Below, one piece after another: positions 35,615-47,262 of a stretch of DNA of 64,000 bases. Source of the DNA: Eukaryota sp. TZLM1-RC (lineage: Eukaryota > Metamonada: BaSk clade). Under the pieces are notes generated by a model. It searched no databases, was not told the origin of the DNA, and worked only from the letters and a program-made list of their open reading frames with translations. The stretch covers positions 1,054,001 to 1,118,000 of the forward strand of contig JAUPSS010000006.1 in assembly GCA_040285825.1 (NCBI GenBank), in the 5' to 3' direction. Every line of letters begins with the position of its first letter. Position 1 is the first letter of the stretch. Both the position numbers and the translations under genes were made by a program.

Positions 35615-36969
35615 TTTTTTAATTTTAATTTTAATTTTATTCAAAACCTATAAATCAACATCTAAAAAATCCATCTCTCCCAGAACAAAAACACTAGATG
35701 CAACTCTCTCATAGTGAGATCCAAGAGAAAGCAAAGCATCAGAAACCATCTTCAACATCCCCTTAAAAATAGAAAACACAATTCTATTTTGCCAAAACAA
35801 TCTGTGGAAATTTCTGCCAGTTCTTCTCTTTACAATCATTTCAAAATCATCCAAAAAACGTAAAGCAGTTGGTGCAAGTGAACCAAAAGGGAAAATACAA
35901 ATGGATACAAATTGTATTTTTGCATGCTGTAGACTGGCCAATTTGGACAAAGGTTCATTGTATTTTTTGAATTTAAAATTTTCAGCATTTGAAAGGGGAT
36001 TATGAATTTCAGAATTAACAAGCCTTTCATTTGAGGCATTACAAGGATCAACAGACATTACATCCAATAAAATGAAGCTTCCATCTAATCCAGGTAATAT
36101 GACATCACCTCTATTATTCTTATGAAAATCATTTTCAGCATCAAACAGATTTGACAACAGAGGTTCCAAGAAGGATTCAATTCTATGAGATTTACACATA
36201 CAATATAACTGGTCTCTTACAGCATCATGAACCTTGCTTCTAAAAGTAATAAAATGTTTACAATTTAACAAATGAGTAGTTGTAATTTCTCGAGAACATT
36301 TACAAATTAAATTATGAGGTAAATTATCAGGCCAGATAAAGGAACGAAATCTCATATTCAGAGTCCAAGCAGAATCGGATAAGAGAGTACCATAAACTTG
36401 TGGAATTGTTGTTACTAAGGCAGAAGAAGTACTGTCACACATATCTTGTAAAAAGATTTGCAAAAGCGGGATTCTTTTTCTTGGCCAAGCCAAGTCTAAC
36501 ATCAAAATCCAAGCTTTCAAAAATCTTTGACAATTTTTGTTGAAGCTTTTTACAGCAAAACTGTAAATTAAAAAGGGATCGGTTTGGAATTTCTTGAATT
36601 GATTGAGGAAAACATTTGGTCCAAATTTGTGGCGGCAATTTTTCAAGTTCACAAGATAACTCATACAAATAAGGACTGCAATTGGGAACTAACAGATGAG
36701 AATCATCAGGAAATCTACGAGAAAATTCATAAATAAAATTTTGCCTCCACCCAAGAATGCTGATTGACACAAAATTGAAGATTTAGTAAATCCAATACCA
36801 CCCAAATTTGCTGAAGAAAATAAATGGCTTTTCAACATTCCTGGTTCTACATCCAATAAATCAGCAAAAAATTCTGTTCTCAATGAATTAAAAGAACGAC
36901 AAAAATCTAATGCTATGGAAGGAGCACAAGATCTCAAAATGTGGGTTATTCTCCCAGTGTAGCAAATTT
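35615..36969 (-). pseudogene. Family A 3' part, counterpart of the copy at 23618
   Basis: This has the same 3' UTR variant (ending TTCAAAACC on the + strand) and the same truncated right junction (GTGTAGCAAATTT, then GTTAGACTTGG) as the A copy at 23618-24969, so the two are duplicates. It is open for 338 codons (36664-35648), with a frame break near 36455 and one missing A near 36740. The left tail, separated by the A insertion above, starts after AACCTTTGGATTTT at 33198-33211. Confidence 0.87.
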
Positions 36970-37653
36970 GTTAGACTTGGCATGGCCAAGAAAAAGAATC
37001 CCGCTTTTGCAAATCTTTTACAAGATATGTGTGACAGTACTTCTTCTGCCTTAGTAACAACAATTCCACAAGTTTATGGTACTCTCTTATCCGATTCTGC
37101 TTGGACTCTGAATATGAGATTTCGTTCCTTTATCTGGCCTGATAATTTACCTCATAATTTAATTTGTAAATGTTCTCGAGAAATTACAACTACTCATTTG
37201 TTAAATTGTAAACATTTTATTACTTTTAGAAGCAAGGTTCATGATGCTGTAAGAGACCAGTTATATTGTATGTGTAAATCTCATAGAATTGAATCCTTCT
37301 TGGAACCTTTGTTGTCAAATCTGTTTGATGCTGAAAATGATTTTCATAAGAATAATAGAGGTGATGTCATATTACCTGGATTAGATGGAAGCTTCATTTT
37401 ATTGGATGTAATGTCTGTTGATCCTTGTAATGCCCCAAATGAAAGGCTTGTTAATTCTGAAATTCATCATCCCCTTTCAAATGCTGAAAATTTTAAATTC
37501 AAAAAATACAATGAACCTTTGTCCAAATTGGCCAGTCTACAGCATGCAAAATACAATTTGTATCCATTTGTATTTTCCCTTTTTGGTTCACTTGCACCAA
37601 CTGCTTTACGTTTTTTGGATGATTTTGAAATGATTGTAAAGAGAAGAACTGGC
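36970..37653 (+). pseudogene. Family A, recombinant copy leading into F2
   Basis: This A segment begins at the same head-to-head junction as 24970 but ends at the same F junction as 27409 (AAGAACTGGC, then CATGTAGTGTGC). It therefore combines the left end of one A insertion with the right end of another. It is open from VRLGMAKKK through the knuckle and RLE. The GLAKKK motif reads GMAKKK because of one base change, which also breaks the CTTGG repeat. Confidence 0.88.
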
Positions 37654-38060
37654 CATGTAGTGTGCCATGTAGTGTGCCAAATGATTTGATTTGTCGTTGT
37701 GGTCAGCTCATTAATCTGAATCATTTATTTAATTGCAAATTTAATATTACATATCGCTCAGTTGTTCACGATGCTGTTAGAGACCAACTATACGCTATGT
37801 GCAAAAGCCATCACATTGAAGCTTTTGTTGAACCACTTGTGCGAAGGTTGTCATCTGAAAATGAAAATGAACATACTTTTGGGAAACGCCGTGCTGATTT
37901 AATTACCCCTGCGTCTGATGGTGTTATTAAAGTTGTTGATGTTGTCACTGTTGATGTTTGTAAAGACTCAGCAATTGACTTTGCTAAAAGAGATGAAACT
38001 CCACTTTGCTTTGCTGAAAAGAGCAAAATCAAAAAGTACAATGAACCCTTATCTCAGCTA

Positions 38061-38474
38061 CTATTATCTTATTAATTCTGAAATTCATAATCCCCTTTCA
38101 AATGCTGAAAATTTTAAATTCAAAAAATACAATGAACCTTTGTCCAAATTGGCCAGTCTACAGCATGCAAAATACAATTTGTATCCATTTGTATTTTCCC
38201 TTTTTGGTTCACTTGCACCAACTGCTTTACGTTTTTTGGATGATTTTGAAATGATTGTAAAGAGAAGATCTGGCAGAAATTTCAACAGATTGTTTTGGCA
38301 AAATAGAATTGTGTTTTCTATTTTTAAGGGGATGTTGAAGATGGTTTCTGATGCTTTGCTTTCTCTTGGATCTCACTATGAGAGAGTTGCATCTAGTGTT
38401 TTTGTTTTGGGAGAGATGGATTTTTAAGATGTTGATTTATAGGTTTAGAATAAAATTAAATTTAAATAAAAAAA
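38061..38474 (+). pseudogene. Family A 3' insertion in F2
   Basis: AACCCTTATCTCAGCTA at 38044-38060 and 38475-38491 is a 17-bp TSD, the longest here; F1 shows the uninterrupted site near 27800-27816. About 11 bases of non-A filler (CTATTATCTTA) precede the first A codons. The body covers the last 120 codons of A. GATTTTTAAG replaces GATTTTTTAG, so the protein would stop early at MDF. Confidence 0.93.
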
Positions 38475-38833
38475 AACCCTTATCTCAGCTAGGACGTGTT
38501 GAGCATGTTAAGTATCAGTTGGTTCCATTTGCTGTTTCTCTTTTTGGTAACATTGGAATATCTGGCATTAAATTTCTTGAAGGTTTCAGAAGTTTAATAA
38601 AAGAAAGAGCAGGAAAAGAATTGAACTTCAATTTCTGGCACAATAGAATTGTTTTCAGTATTCTTAAAGCAATTCCAGAAATGTTGACCAAAGCACTGTT
38701 ACAATTAGGAATAGAGTATGAAAATCGCGCGCTTAAAAGATTTGATGATGTTGATGCGTGTATTGAGGATATTGAGTTCTAGTTTTTTGTTTAATGTTTT
38801 GTTAGCGTTGAAAATAAATTTATCCTATTTTGT

Positions 38834-39137
38834 TTTTTTTTAATTTAATTTTAATTTATTTTCAAAACCACAGTCTAAAAGTCTATATCTTCAAAACAAG
38901 CTTCCACACCATCAAACCTTACAGCAGCAATGTTTTCATAATGTGCACTGACAGACATTAAAGCTTTCGAAATCATTTTAGGAATTGATTTGAAAATAGT
39001 AAAAACAATACGATTTAGCCACAAGCGACGATCAAAACGCTTATTCATTCTTTTTTTCACAAGATTTTCAAAATCATCAATAAAATTCAAAGCAGTTTTT
39101 CCAAGACGACCATACAACGATATAGCAAATGGGCAAT
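38834..39137 (-). pseudogene. Family B2 3' fragment in F2
   Basis: This is the twin of the B2 at 31332, with the same TSD (TCCTATTTTGT at 38823-38833 and 39138-39148), the same 5' truncation and almost the same sequence. An identical insertion in both F copies shows that it predates their duplication. Stop complement at 38875-38877. Confidence 0.9.
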
Positions 39138-39154
39138 TCCTATTTTGTAAAAAA

Positions 39155-39361
39155 AAGAACTGGCAGAAATTTCAACAGATTGTTTTGGCAAAATAGAATT
39201 GTGTTTTCTATTTTTAAGGGGATGTTGAAGATGGTTTCTGATGCTTTGCTTTCTCTTGGATCTCACTATGAGAGAGTTGCATCTAGTGTTTTTGTTTTGG
39301 GAGAGATGGATTTTTTAGATGTTGATTTATAGGTTTTGAATAAAATTAAATTTTAAAAAAA
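39155..39361 (+). pseudogene. Family A 3' end after F2
   Basis: This is the counterpart of 31653-31859: the last A codons, stop at 39330-39332 and poly(A) running into ATGAACCTTTG at 39362, where the next array unit begins. Confidence 0.9.
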
Positions 39362-40050
39362 ATGAACCTTTGTCCAAATTGGCCAGTCTACAGCATGCAA
39401 AATACAATTTGTATCCATTTGTACTTTCCCTTTTTGGTTCACTTGCACCAACTGCTTTACGTTTTTTGGATGATTTTGAAATGATTGTAAAAAGGTGTTG
39501 GATTCAATTCATCAAAATATTTGACCAAAGCTGCATTTATTGGTGGTGGAAAAAATTTTGTATTTGAATTCTCTAGAAGATATCCTTTGCCGAAAATCTT
39601 CTTGAAACTACAAATAGCTTATTCCTCGATAACTTAAGAGAAGAAATATCCAGTTTATCTCCCGACTTATGGCAATCATGTTTCCCCATATCCATTCAAG
39701 AAATTCCAGACAGAAGTTTGTATTCATTAAAATTTGCGTTGAAAAAGCTCCAACAACATCTTTTGAGAAAATTTGAAAGCAAGGATTTTATTGTTCGACT
39801 TAGCACGGCTAAGAAAGAAAATCCTGCTTTTGCCAATTTTTTGATTGATTTGAAGGACAGTTCATCTGCAGTTTTGATAAATCAAATTCCCCAGATTTAT
39901 GGTCTATTTTTGAATGACGACCAATGGACCACTGCTATGAGAATGCGTTGTTATTTATGGCCTTGTAATTTGCCCAATGATTTGTTTTGTAAATGTGGAG
40001 CTGGTTTGACATTATCACATTTATTTAATTGTAATAGATATATTTCCTAT
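39362..40050 (+). pseudogene. Array unit 6: A' plus family B, cut short
   Basis: A' runs to about 39494. The B sequence is then recognisable to the codons NCNRYISY, where a minus-strand A element begins. One T is missing near 39590 (CCTTTGCCG), and KLQQHL replaces KLQRHL. No second B half with a matching TSD follows, so the right side of this unit was lost in a rearrangement ending at 44160/44161. Confidence 0.85.
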
Positions 40051-40533
40051 TTTTTTTTAAAATTTAATTTTATTCAAAACCTACAAATCAACATCTAAAA
40101 AATCCATCTCTCCCAAAACAAAAACACTAGATGCAACTCTCTCATAGTGAGATCCAAGAGAAAGCAAAGCATCAGAAACCATCTTCAACATCCCCTTAAA
40201 AATAGAAAACACAATTCTGTTTTGCCAAAACAATCTGTTGAAATTTCTGCCAGTTCTTCTCTTTACAATCATTTCAAAATCATCCAAAAAACGTAAAGCA
40301 GTTGGTGCAAGTGAACCAAAAAGGGAAAATACAAATGGATACAAATTGTATTTTGCATGCTGTAGACTGGCCAATTTGGACAAAGGTTCATTGTATTTTT
40401 TGAATTTAAAATTTTCAGCATTTGAAAGGGGATTATGAATTTCAGAATTAACAAGCCTTTCATTTGAGGCATTACAAGGATCAACAGACATTACATCCAA
40501 TAAAATAAAGCTTCCATCTAATCCAGGTAATAT

Positions 40534-41636
40534 TTATTTTTTAATTAAATTTTAATTTATTTTCAAAACCACAGTCTAAAAGTCAATATCTTCAAAACAA
40601 GCTTCCACACCATCAAACCTTACAGCAGCAATGTTTTCATAATGTGCACTGACAGACATTAAAGCTTTCGAAATCATTTTAGGAATTGATTTGAAAATAG
40701 TAAAAACAATACGATTTAGCCACAAGCGACGATCAAAACGCTTATTCATTCTTTTTTTCACAAGATTTTCAAAATCATCAATAAAATTCAAAGCAGTTTT
40801 TCCAAGACGACCATACAACGATATAGCAAATGGGCAAATTTGGTAATCTACATGGCGAACATGTTTCAATTCTTTTAAAGGATTTGCATACTTTTTCCGT
40901 TTGTACAATTCGGAGTCATCAAGGGGGATACTTCGGATTGAGCATTTTTCAAGGCATTTTTCTTGCATACATCCACTGTTACGACATCAACAACATTCAT
41001 GACATCATCAAACGAGGGCACAACAACATCAGCACGTCGTTTTCCATATTCTGAATCTCTTACGCTTTCATTTATATCAAGAGACCTCAACAAAGGTTCT
41101 ACAAAAGATTCAATATGATAGGAATTACACATTGCATGGATTTGATCTCTGACTGCATCATGCAACGTAGAACGATAGGAAATATATCTATTACAATTAA
41201 ATAAATGTGATAATGTCAAACCAGCTCCACATTTACAAAACAAATCATTGGGCAAATTACAAGGCCATAAATAACAACGCATTCTCATAGCAGTGGTCCA
41301 TTGGTCGTCATTCAAAAATAGACCATAAATCTGGGGAATTTGATTTATCAAAACTGCAGATGAACTGTCCTTCAAATCAATCAAAAAATTGGCAAAAGCA
41401 GGATTTTCTTTCTTAGCCGTGCTAAGTCGAACAATAAAATCCTTGTTTTCAAAATTTTTCAAAAGATGTCGTTGGAGCTTTTTCAACGCAAATTTTAATG
41501 AATATAAACTTCTGTCTGGAATTTCTTGAATGGATATGGGGAAACATGATTGCCATAAGTCGGGAGATAAACTGGATATTTCTTCTCTTAAGTTATCCAG
41601 GAATATGCTATTTGTATTTTATATTTGTATTTTGGT
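40534..41636 (-). pseudogene. Family B2 longer copy inserted in A
   Basis: ATCCAGGTAATAT at 40521-40533 and 41637-41649 is the TSD. Coding goes from the LRYRE-like region (LREEISSLSPDLW) through KLQRHL, AKKENPAF, CKCGAGLTLSHLFNC, HDAVRDQ, RADVVVPSFDD and VDVVTVDVCKK to FEDIDF (stop complement at 40576-40578). It carries the B2 tail variants (ALNF, YENIAAV). One missing C near 40926 splits the frame. About 20 bases of filler follow the truncated 5' end near 41615-41636. Confidence 0.9.
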
Positions 41637-41877
41637 ATCCAGGTAATATGACATCACCTCTATTATTCTTATGAAAATCATTTTCAGCATCAAACAGATT
41701 TGACAACAGAGGTTCCAAGAAGGATTCAATTCTATGAGATTTACACATACAATATAACTGGTCTCTTACAGCATCATGAACCTTGCTTCTAAAAGTAATA
41801 AAATGTTTACAATTTAACAAATGAGTAGTTGTAATTTCTCGAGAACATTTACAAATTAAATTATGAGGTAAATTATC

Positions 41878-43105
41878 TTTTTTTTTTGAAAAATTTTAAT
41901 TTATTATTAAACTACAGTCTAAAAGTCAATATCTTCAAAACAAGCTTCCACACCATCAAACCTCACAACAGCAATTTCTTCGTAATGTGCACTGACAGAC
42001 ATCAAAGCTTTCGAAATCATTTTGGGAATTGTTTTGAAAATAGTAAAAACAATACGATTTAGCCACAAGCGACGATCAAAACGCTTATTCATTCTTCTTT
42101 TCACAAGATTTTCAAAATCATCAATAAAATTCATAGCAGTTTTTCCAAGACGACCATACAACGATATAGCAAATGGGCAAATTTGGTAATCTACATGGCG
42201 AACATGTTTCAATTCTTTTAAAGGATTTGCATACTTTTTCCGTTTGTACAATTCGGAGTCATCAAGGGGGATACTTCGGATTGAGCATTTTTCAAGGCAT
42301 TTTTCTTGCAAACATCCACTGTTACGACATCAACAACATTCATGACATCATCAAACGAGGGCACAACAACATCAGCACGTCGTTTTCCATATTCTGAATC
42401 TCTTACGCTTTCATTTATATCAAGAGACCTCAACAAAGGTTCTACAAAAGATTCAATATGATAGGAATTACACATTGCATGGATTTGATCTCTGACTGCA
42501 TCATGCAACGTAGAACGATAGGAAATAAATCTATTACAATTAAATAAATGTGATAATGTCAAACCAGCTCCACATTTGCAAAACAAATCATTGGGCAAAT
42601 TACAAGGCCATAAATAACAACGCATTCTCATAGCAGTGGTCCATTGGTCGTCATTCAAAAATAGACCATAAATCTGGGGAATTTGATTTATCAAAACTGC
42701 AGATGAACTGTCCTTCAAATCAATCAAAAAATTGGCAAAAGCAGGATTTTCTTTCTTAGCGGTGCTAAGTCGAACAATAAAATCCTTTCTTTCAAATTTT
42801 TTCAAAAGATGTCGTTGGAGCTTTTTCAACGCAAATTTTAATGAATACAAACTTCTGTCTGGAATTTCTTGAATGGATATGGGGAAACATGATTGCCATA
42901 AGTCCGGAGATAAACTGGAAATTTCTTCTCTTAAGTTATCGAGGAATAGGCTATTTGTAGTTTCAAGAAGATTTTCGGCAAAAGGATATCTTCTGGAGAA
43001 TTCAAATACAAAATTTTTTCCACCACCAATAAATGCAGCTTTGGTCAAATATTTTGATGAATTGAATCCAACACCGCCAAGTTGAACATCAGAAATTAAA
43101 TAAAT
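41878..43105 (-). pseudogene. Family B, longest 5' extent, inserted in A
   Basis: TAAATTATC at 41869-41877 and 43106-43114 is the TSD. This B copy extends further upstream than the array units. It shows the residues ISDVQLGGVGFNSSKYLTKAAF, which give the true B sequence replaced by A' in the array. It then follows the usual path through the knuckle and RLE to the stop complement at 41919-41921. The upstream A frame reads straight into B (SFIWPDNLIYLISDVQLGG), giving a 474-codon open A-B fusion at 43642-42218. One missing C near 42269 breaks the tail. Confidence 0.9.
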
Positions 43106-44160
43106 TAAATTATCAGGCCAGATAAAGGAACGAAATCTCATATTCAGAGTCCAAGCAGAATCGGATAAGAGAGTACCATATACTTGTGGAATTGTTGTTA
43201 CTAAGGCAGAAGAAGTACTGTCACACATATCTTGTAAAAGATTTGCAAAAGCGGGATTCTTTTTCTTGGCCAAGCCAAGTCTAACATCAAAATCCAAGCT
43301 TTCAAAAATCTTTGACAATTTTTGTTGAAACTTTTTACAGCAAAACTGTAAATTAAATAGAGATCGGTTTGGAATTTCTTGAATTGATTGAGGAAAGCAT
43401 TTGGTCCAAATTTGTGGCGGTAATTTTTCAAGTTCATAAGATAACTCATACAAATAGGGACTACAATTGGGGACTAACAGATGAGAATCATCAGGAAATC
43501 TACGAGAAAATTCATAAATAAAATTTTTGCCACCACCCAAGAATGCTGATTGACACAAAATTGAAGATTTAGTAAATCCAATACCCCCCAAATTTGCTGA
43601 AGAAAATAAATGGCTTTTCAACATTCCTGGTTCTACATCCAATAAATCAGCAAAAAAATTCTGTTCTCAATGAATTAAAAGAACGACAAAAATCTAATGC
43701 TATGGAAGGAGCACAAGATCTCAAAATGTGGGTTATTCTCCCAGTGTAGCAAATTTTAAGCATAAAAAATTTAATATGCTTTTCTATATCTAAAGAAGAA
43801 ATTGAATCAAGTTCAATTTTCATTTTTTCCAAAATAACTTGCAATTCATTCTGAATTTGAGGCACATTTCCTAACCAACAACCAAGGAACTTAAAAGCAT
43901 CACTACTATAATTAGTAAAAGGGACAATAGAATCGTTTATCACGAGGTCTTGAGCAGAAGAGCCAATCAGAAGGCATTTGCTGGCATTAAGATGAAGCCC
44001 AATATTTTCATATGAATCGGCAATTTCTTGAGCAACCAATTCTAGTAAATCAAATGAACCAATCAAGGATATATCATCCATATAAGCAACTATTTTTATA
44101 GAAGGGTATTTTTGCTTAATGATATTTAAAGTTTTGTGAATAGCTAAACAAAACAATAAT

Positions 44161-45936
44161 ACCTCATAATTTAATTTGTAAATGTTCTCGAGAAATTACA
44201 ACTACTCATTTGTTAAATTGTAAACATTTTATTACTTTTAGAAGCAAGGTTCATGATGCTGTAAGAGACCAGTTATATTGTATGTGTAAATCTCATAGAA
44301 TTGAATCCTTCTTGGAACCTTTGTTGTCAAATCTGTTTGATGCTGAAAATGATTTTCATAAGTATAATAGAGGTGATGTCATATTACCTGGATTAGATGG
44401 AAGCTTCATTTTATTGGATGTAATGTCTGTTGATCCTTGTAATGCCTCAAATGAAAGGCTTGTTAATTCTGAAATTCATCATCCCCTTTCAAATGCTTTT
44501 TTTTATAATTTAATTTTATTCTAAACCTATAAATCAACATCTAAAAAATCCATCTCTCCCAAAACAAAAACACTAGATGCAACTCTCTCATAGTGAGATC
44601 CAAGAGAAAGCAAAGCATCAGAAACCATCTTCAACATCCCCTTAAAAATAGAAAACACAATTCTATTTTGCCAAAACAATCTGTTGAAATTTCTGCCAGT
44701 TCTTCTCTTTACAATCATTTCAAAATCATCCAAAAAACGTAAAGCAGTTGGTGCAAGTGAACCAAAAAGGGAAAATACAAATGGATACAAATTGTATTTT
44801 GCATGCTGTAGACTGGCCAATTTGGACAAAGGTTCATTGTATTTTTTGAATTTAAAATTTTCAGCATTTGAAAGGGGATTATGAATTTCAGAATTAACAA
44901 GCCTTTCATTTGAGGCATTACAAGGATCAACAGACATTACATCCAATAAAATGAAGCTTCCATCTAATCCAGGTAATATGACATCACCTCTATTATTCTT
45001 ATGAAAATCATTTTCAGCATCAAACAGATTTGACAACAGAGGTTCCAAGAAGGATTCAATTCTATGAGATTTACACATACAATATAACTGGTCTCTTACA
45101 GCATCATGAACCTTGCTTCTAAAAGTAATAAAATGTTTACAATTTAACAAATGAGTAGTTGTAAATTCTCGAGAACATTTACAAATTAAATTATGAGGTA
45201 AATTATCAGGCCAGATAAAGGAACGAAATCTCATATTCAGAGTCCAAGCAGAATCGGATAAGAGAGTACCACAAACTTGCGGAATTGTTGTTACTAAGGC
45301 AGAAGAAGTACTGTCACACATATCTTGTAAAAAGATTTGCAAAAGCGGGATTCTTTTTCTTGGCCAAGCCAAGTCTAACATCAAAATCCAAGCTTTCAAA
45401 AATCTTTGACAATTTTTGTTGAAGCTTTTTACAGCAAAACTGTAAATTAAATAGAGATCGGTTTGGAATTTCTTGAATTGATTGAGGAAAACATTTGGTC
45501 CAAATTTGTGGCGGTAATTTTTCAAGTTCACAAGATAACTCATACAAATAGGGACTACAATTCAAATGCTGAAAATTTTAAATTCAAAAATACAATGAAC
45601 CTTTGTCCAAAATGGCCCCTCTACAGCATGCAAAAATACAATTTGTATCCATTTGTATTTTCCCTTTTTGGTTCACTTGCACCAACTGCTTTACGTTTTT
45701 TGGATGATTTTGAAATGATTGTAAAGAGAAGAACTGGCAGAAATTTCAACAGATTGTTTTTGGCAAAATAGAATTGTGTTTTCTATTTTTAAGGGGATGT
45801 TGAAGATGGTTTCTGATGCTTTGCTTTCTCTTGGATCTCACTATGAGAGAGTTGCATCTAGTGTTTTTGTTTTGGGAGAGATGGATTTTTTTAGATGTTG
45901 ATTTATAGGTTTTGAATAAAATTAAATTTTAAAAAA
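44161..45936 (+). pseudogene. Family A 3' part with an inverted A inside
   Basis: A plus-strand A sequence occupies 44161-44497 (from LPHNLICKC through the RLE to the SNA codons) and 45571-45936 (AENFKFK to the stop and poly(A)), split by a minus-strand A. It has an unusual change near 45611 (AAAATGGCCCCT for AAATTGGCCAGT, giving KMAPLQ). The poly(A) runs into ATGAACCTTTG at 45937. Confidence 0.87.
44498..45560 (-). pseudogene. Family A insertion (minus), simple form
   Basis: TTCAAATGCT at 44488-44497 and 45561-45570 is the TSD. It covers A from the SPYLYELSCEL codons to the poly(A), with stop complement at 44527-44529, and is open for 338 codons from 45543. The element at 47810-51812 has the same target and the same 5' end but additionally contains G, so the two are duplicates before and after that later insertion. 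Confidence 0.92.
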
Positions 45937-47262
45937 ATGAACCTTTGTCCAAATTGGCCAGTCTACAGCATGCAAAAATACAATTTGTATCCATTTGTAC
46001 TTTCCCTTTTTGGTTCACTTGCACCAACTGCTTTACGTTTTTTGGATGATTTTGAAATGATTGTAAAAAGGTGTTGGATTCAATTCATCAAAATATTTGA
46101 CCAAAGCTGCATTTATTGGTGGTGGAAAAAATTTTGTATTTGAATTCTCTAGAAGATATCCTTTTGCCGAAAATCTTCTTGAAACTACAAATAGCTTATT
46201 CCTCGATAACTTAAGAGAAGAAATATCCAGTTTATCTCCCGACTTATGGCAATCATGTTTCCCCATATCCATTCAAGAAATTCCAGACAGAAGTTTGTAT
46301 TCATTAAAATTTGCGTTGAAAAAGCCCCAACGACATCTTTTGAGAAAATTTGAAAGCAAGGATTTTATTGTTCGACTTAGCACGGCTAAGAAAGAAAATC
46401 CTGCTTTTGCAAATTTTTTGATTGATTTGAAGGACAGTTCATCTGCAGTTTTGATAAATCAAATTCCCCAGATTTTTGGCCTATTTTTGAATGACGACCA
46501 ATGGACCACTGCTATGAGAATGCGTTGTTATTTATGGCCTTGTAATTTGCCCAATGATTTGTTTTGCAAATTGTGGAGCTGGTTTAACATTATCACATTT
46601 ATTTAATTGTAATAGATTTATTTCCTATCGTTCTACGTTGCATGATGCAGTCAGAGATCAAATCCATGCAATGTGTAATTCCTATCATATTGAATCTTTT
46701 GTAGAACCTTTGTTGAGGTCTCTTGATATAAATGAAAGCGTAAGAGATTCAGAATATGGAAAACGACGTGCTGATGTTGTTGTGCCCTCGTTTGATGATG
46801 TCATGAATGTTGTTGATGTCGTAACAGTGGATGTTTGCAAGAAAAATGCCTTGAAAAATGCTCAATCTGAAGTATCCCCCCTTGATGACTCCGAATTGTA
46901 CAAACGGAAAAAATATGCAAATCCTTTAAAAGAATTGAAACATGTTCGCCATGTAGATTACCAAATTTGCCCATTTGCTATATCGTTGTATGGTCGTCTT
47001 GGAAAAACTGCTATGAATTTTATTGATGATTTTGAAAATCTTGTGAAAAGAAGAATGAATAAGCGTTTTGATCGTCGCTTGTGGCTAAATCGTATTGTTT
47101 TTACTATTTTCAAATCAATTCCTAAAATGATTTCGAAAGCTTTGATGTCTGTCAGTGCACATTACGAAGAAATTGCTGTTGTGTGGTTTGATGGTGTGGA
47201 AGCTTGTTTTGAAGATATTGACTTTTAGACTGTAGTTTAACAATAAATTAAAATTTTTCATT
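45937..47262 (+). pseudogene. Array unit 7: A' plus family B
   Basis: B coding runs from about 46071 to the stop at 47226-47228, in frames 46097-46606 and 46554-47228 broken by the knuckle T gain (CAAATTGTGG) also seen in units 3 and 4. It is the first unit with KKPQRHL in place of KKLQRHL, a marker shared by all units to its right. It keeps the W variant in VVWFDG. Confidence 0.87.

Larger units (their letters stand above)
37654..39154 (+). mobile_element. Family F insertion, copy F2
   Basis: F2 lies between AAGAACTGGC at 37644-37653 and 39155-39164. F coding parts are 37654-38060 (knuckle CRCGQLINLNHLFNC, HDAVRDQ, RADLITPASDG, VVDVVTVDVCKD) and 38492-38782 (LGRVEHVKYQ to ACIEDIEF, stop at 38780-38782). 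Removing the A insertion restores one frame of about 225 codons. The 3' UTR is interrupted by B2 at the same base as in F1. F2 lacks the two A insertions of F1 and has one of its own. Confidence 0.9.
40051..44160 (-). mobile_element. Family A insertion split by B2 and by B
   Basis: A host A element on the minus strand occupies 40051-40533 (C-terminus; stop complement 40081-40083), 41637-41877 (RLE N-terminal part and knuckle) and 43106-44160 (thumb back to the RT, YMDD near 44079-44090). Two B-type elements separate the pieces, each with its own TSD. At 44160 it stops abruptly in the CLAIH codons and joins a plus-strand A with no poly(A) or TSD, so this edge is a rearrangement breakpoint. Confidence 0.87.
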
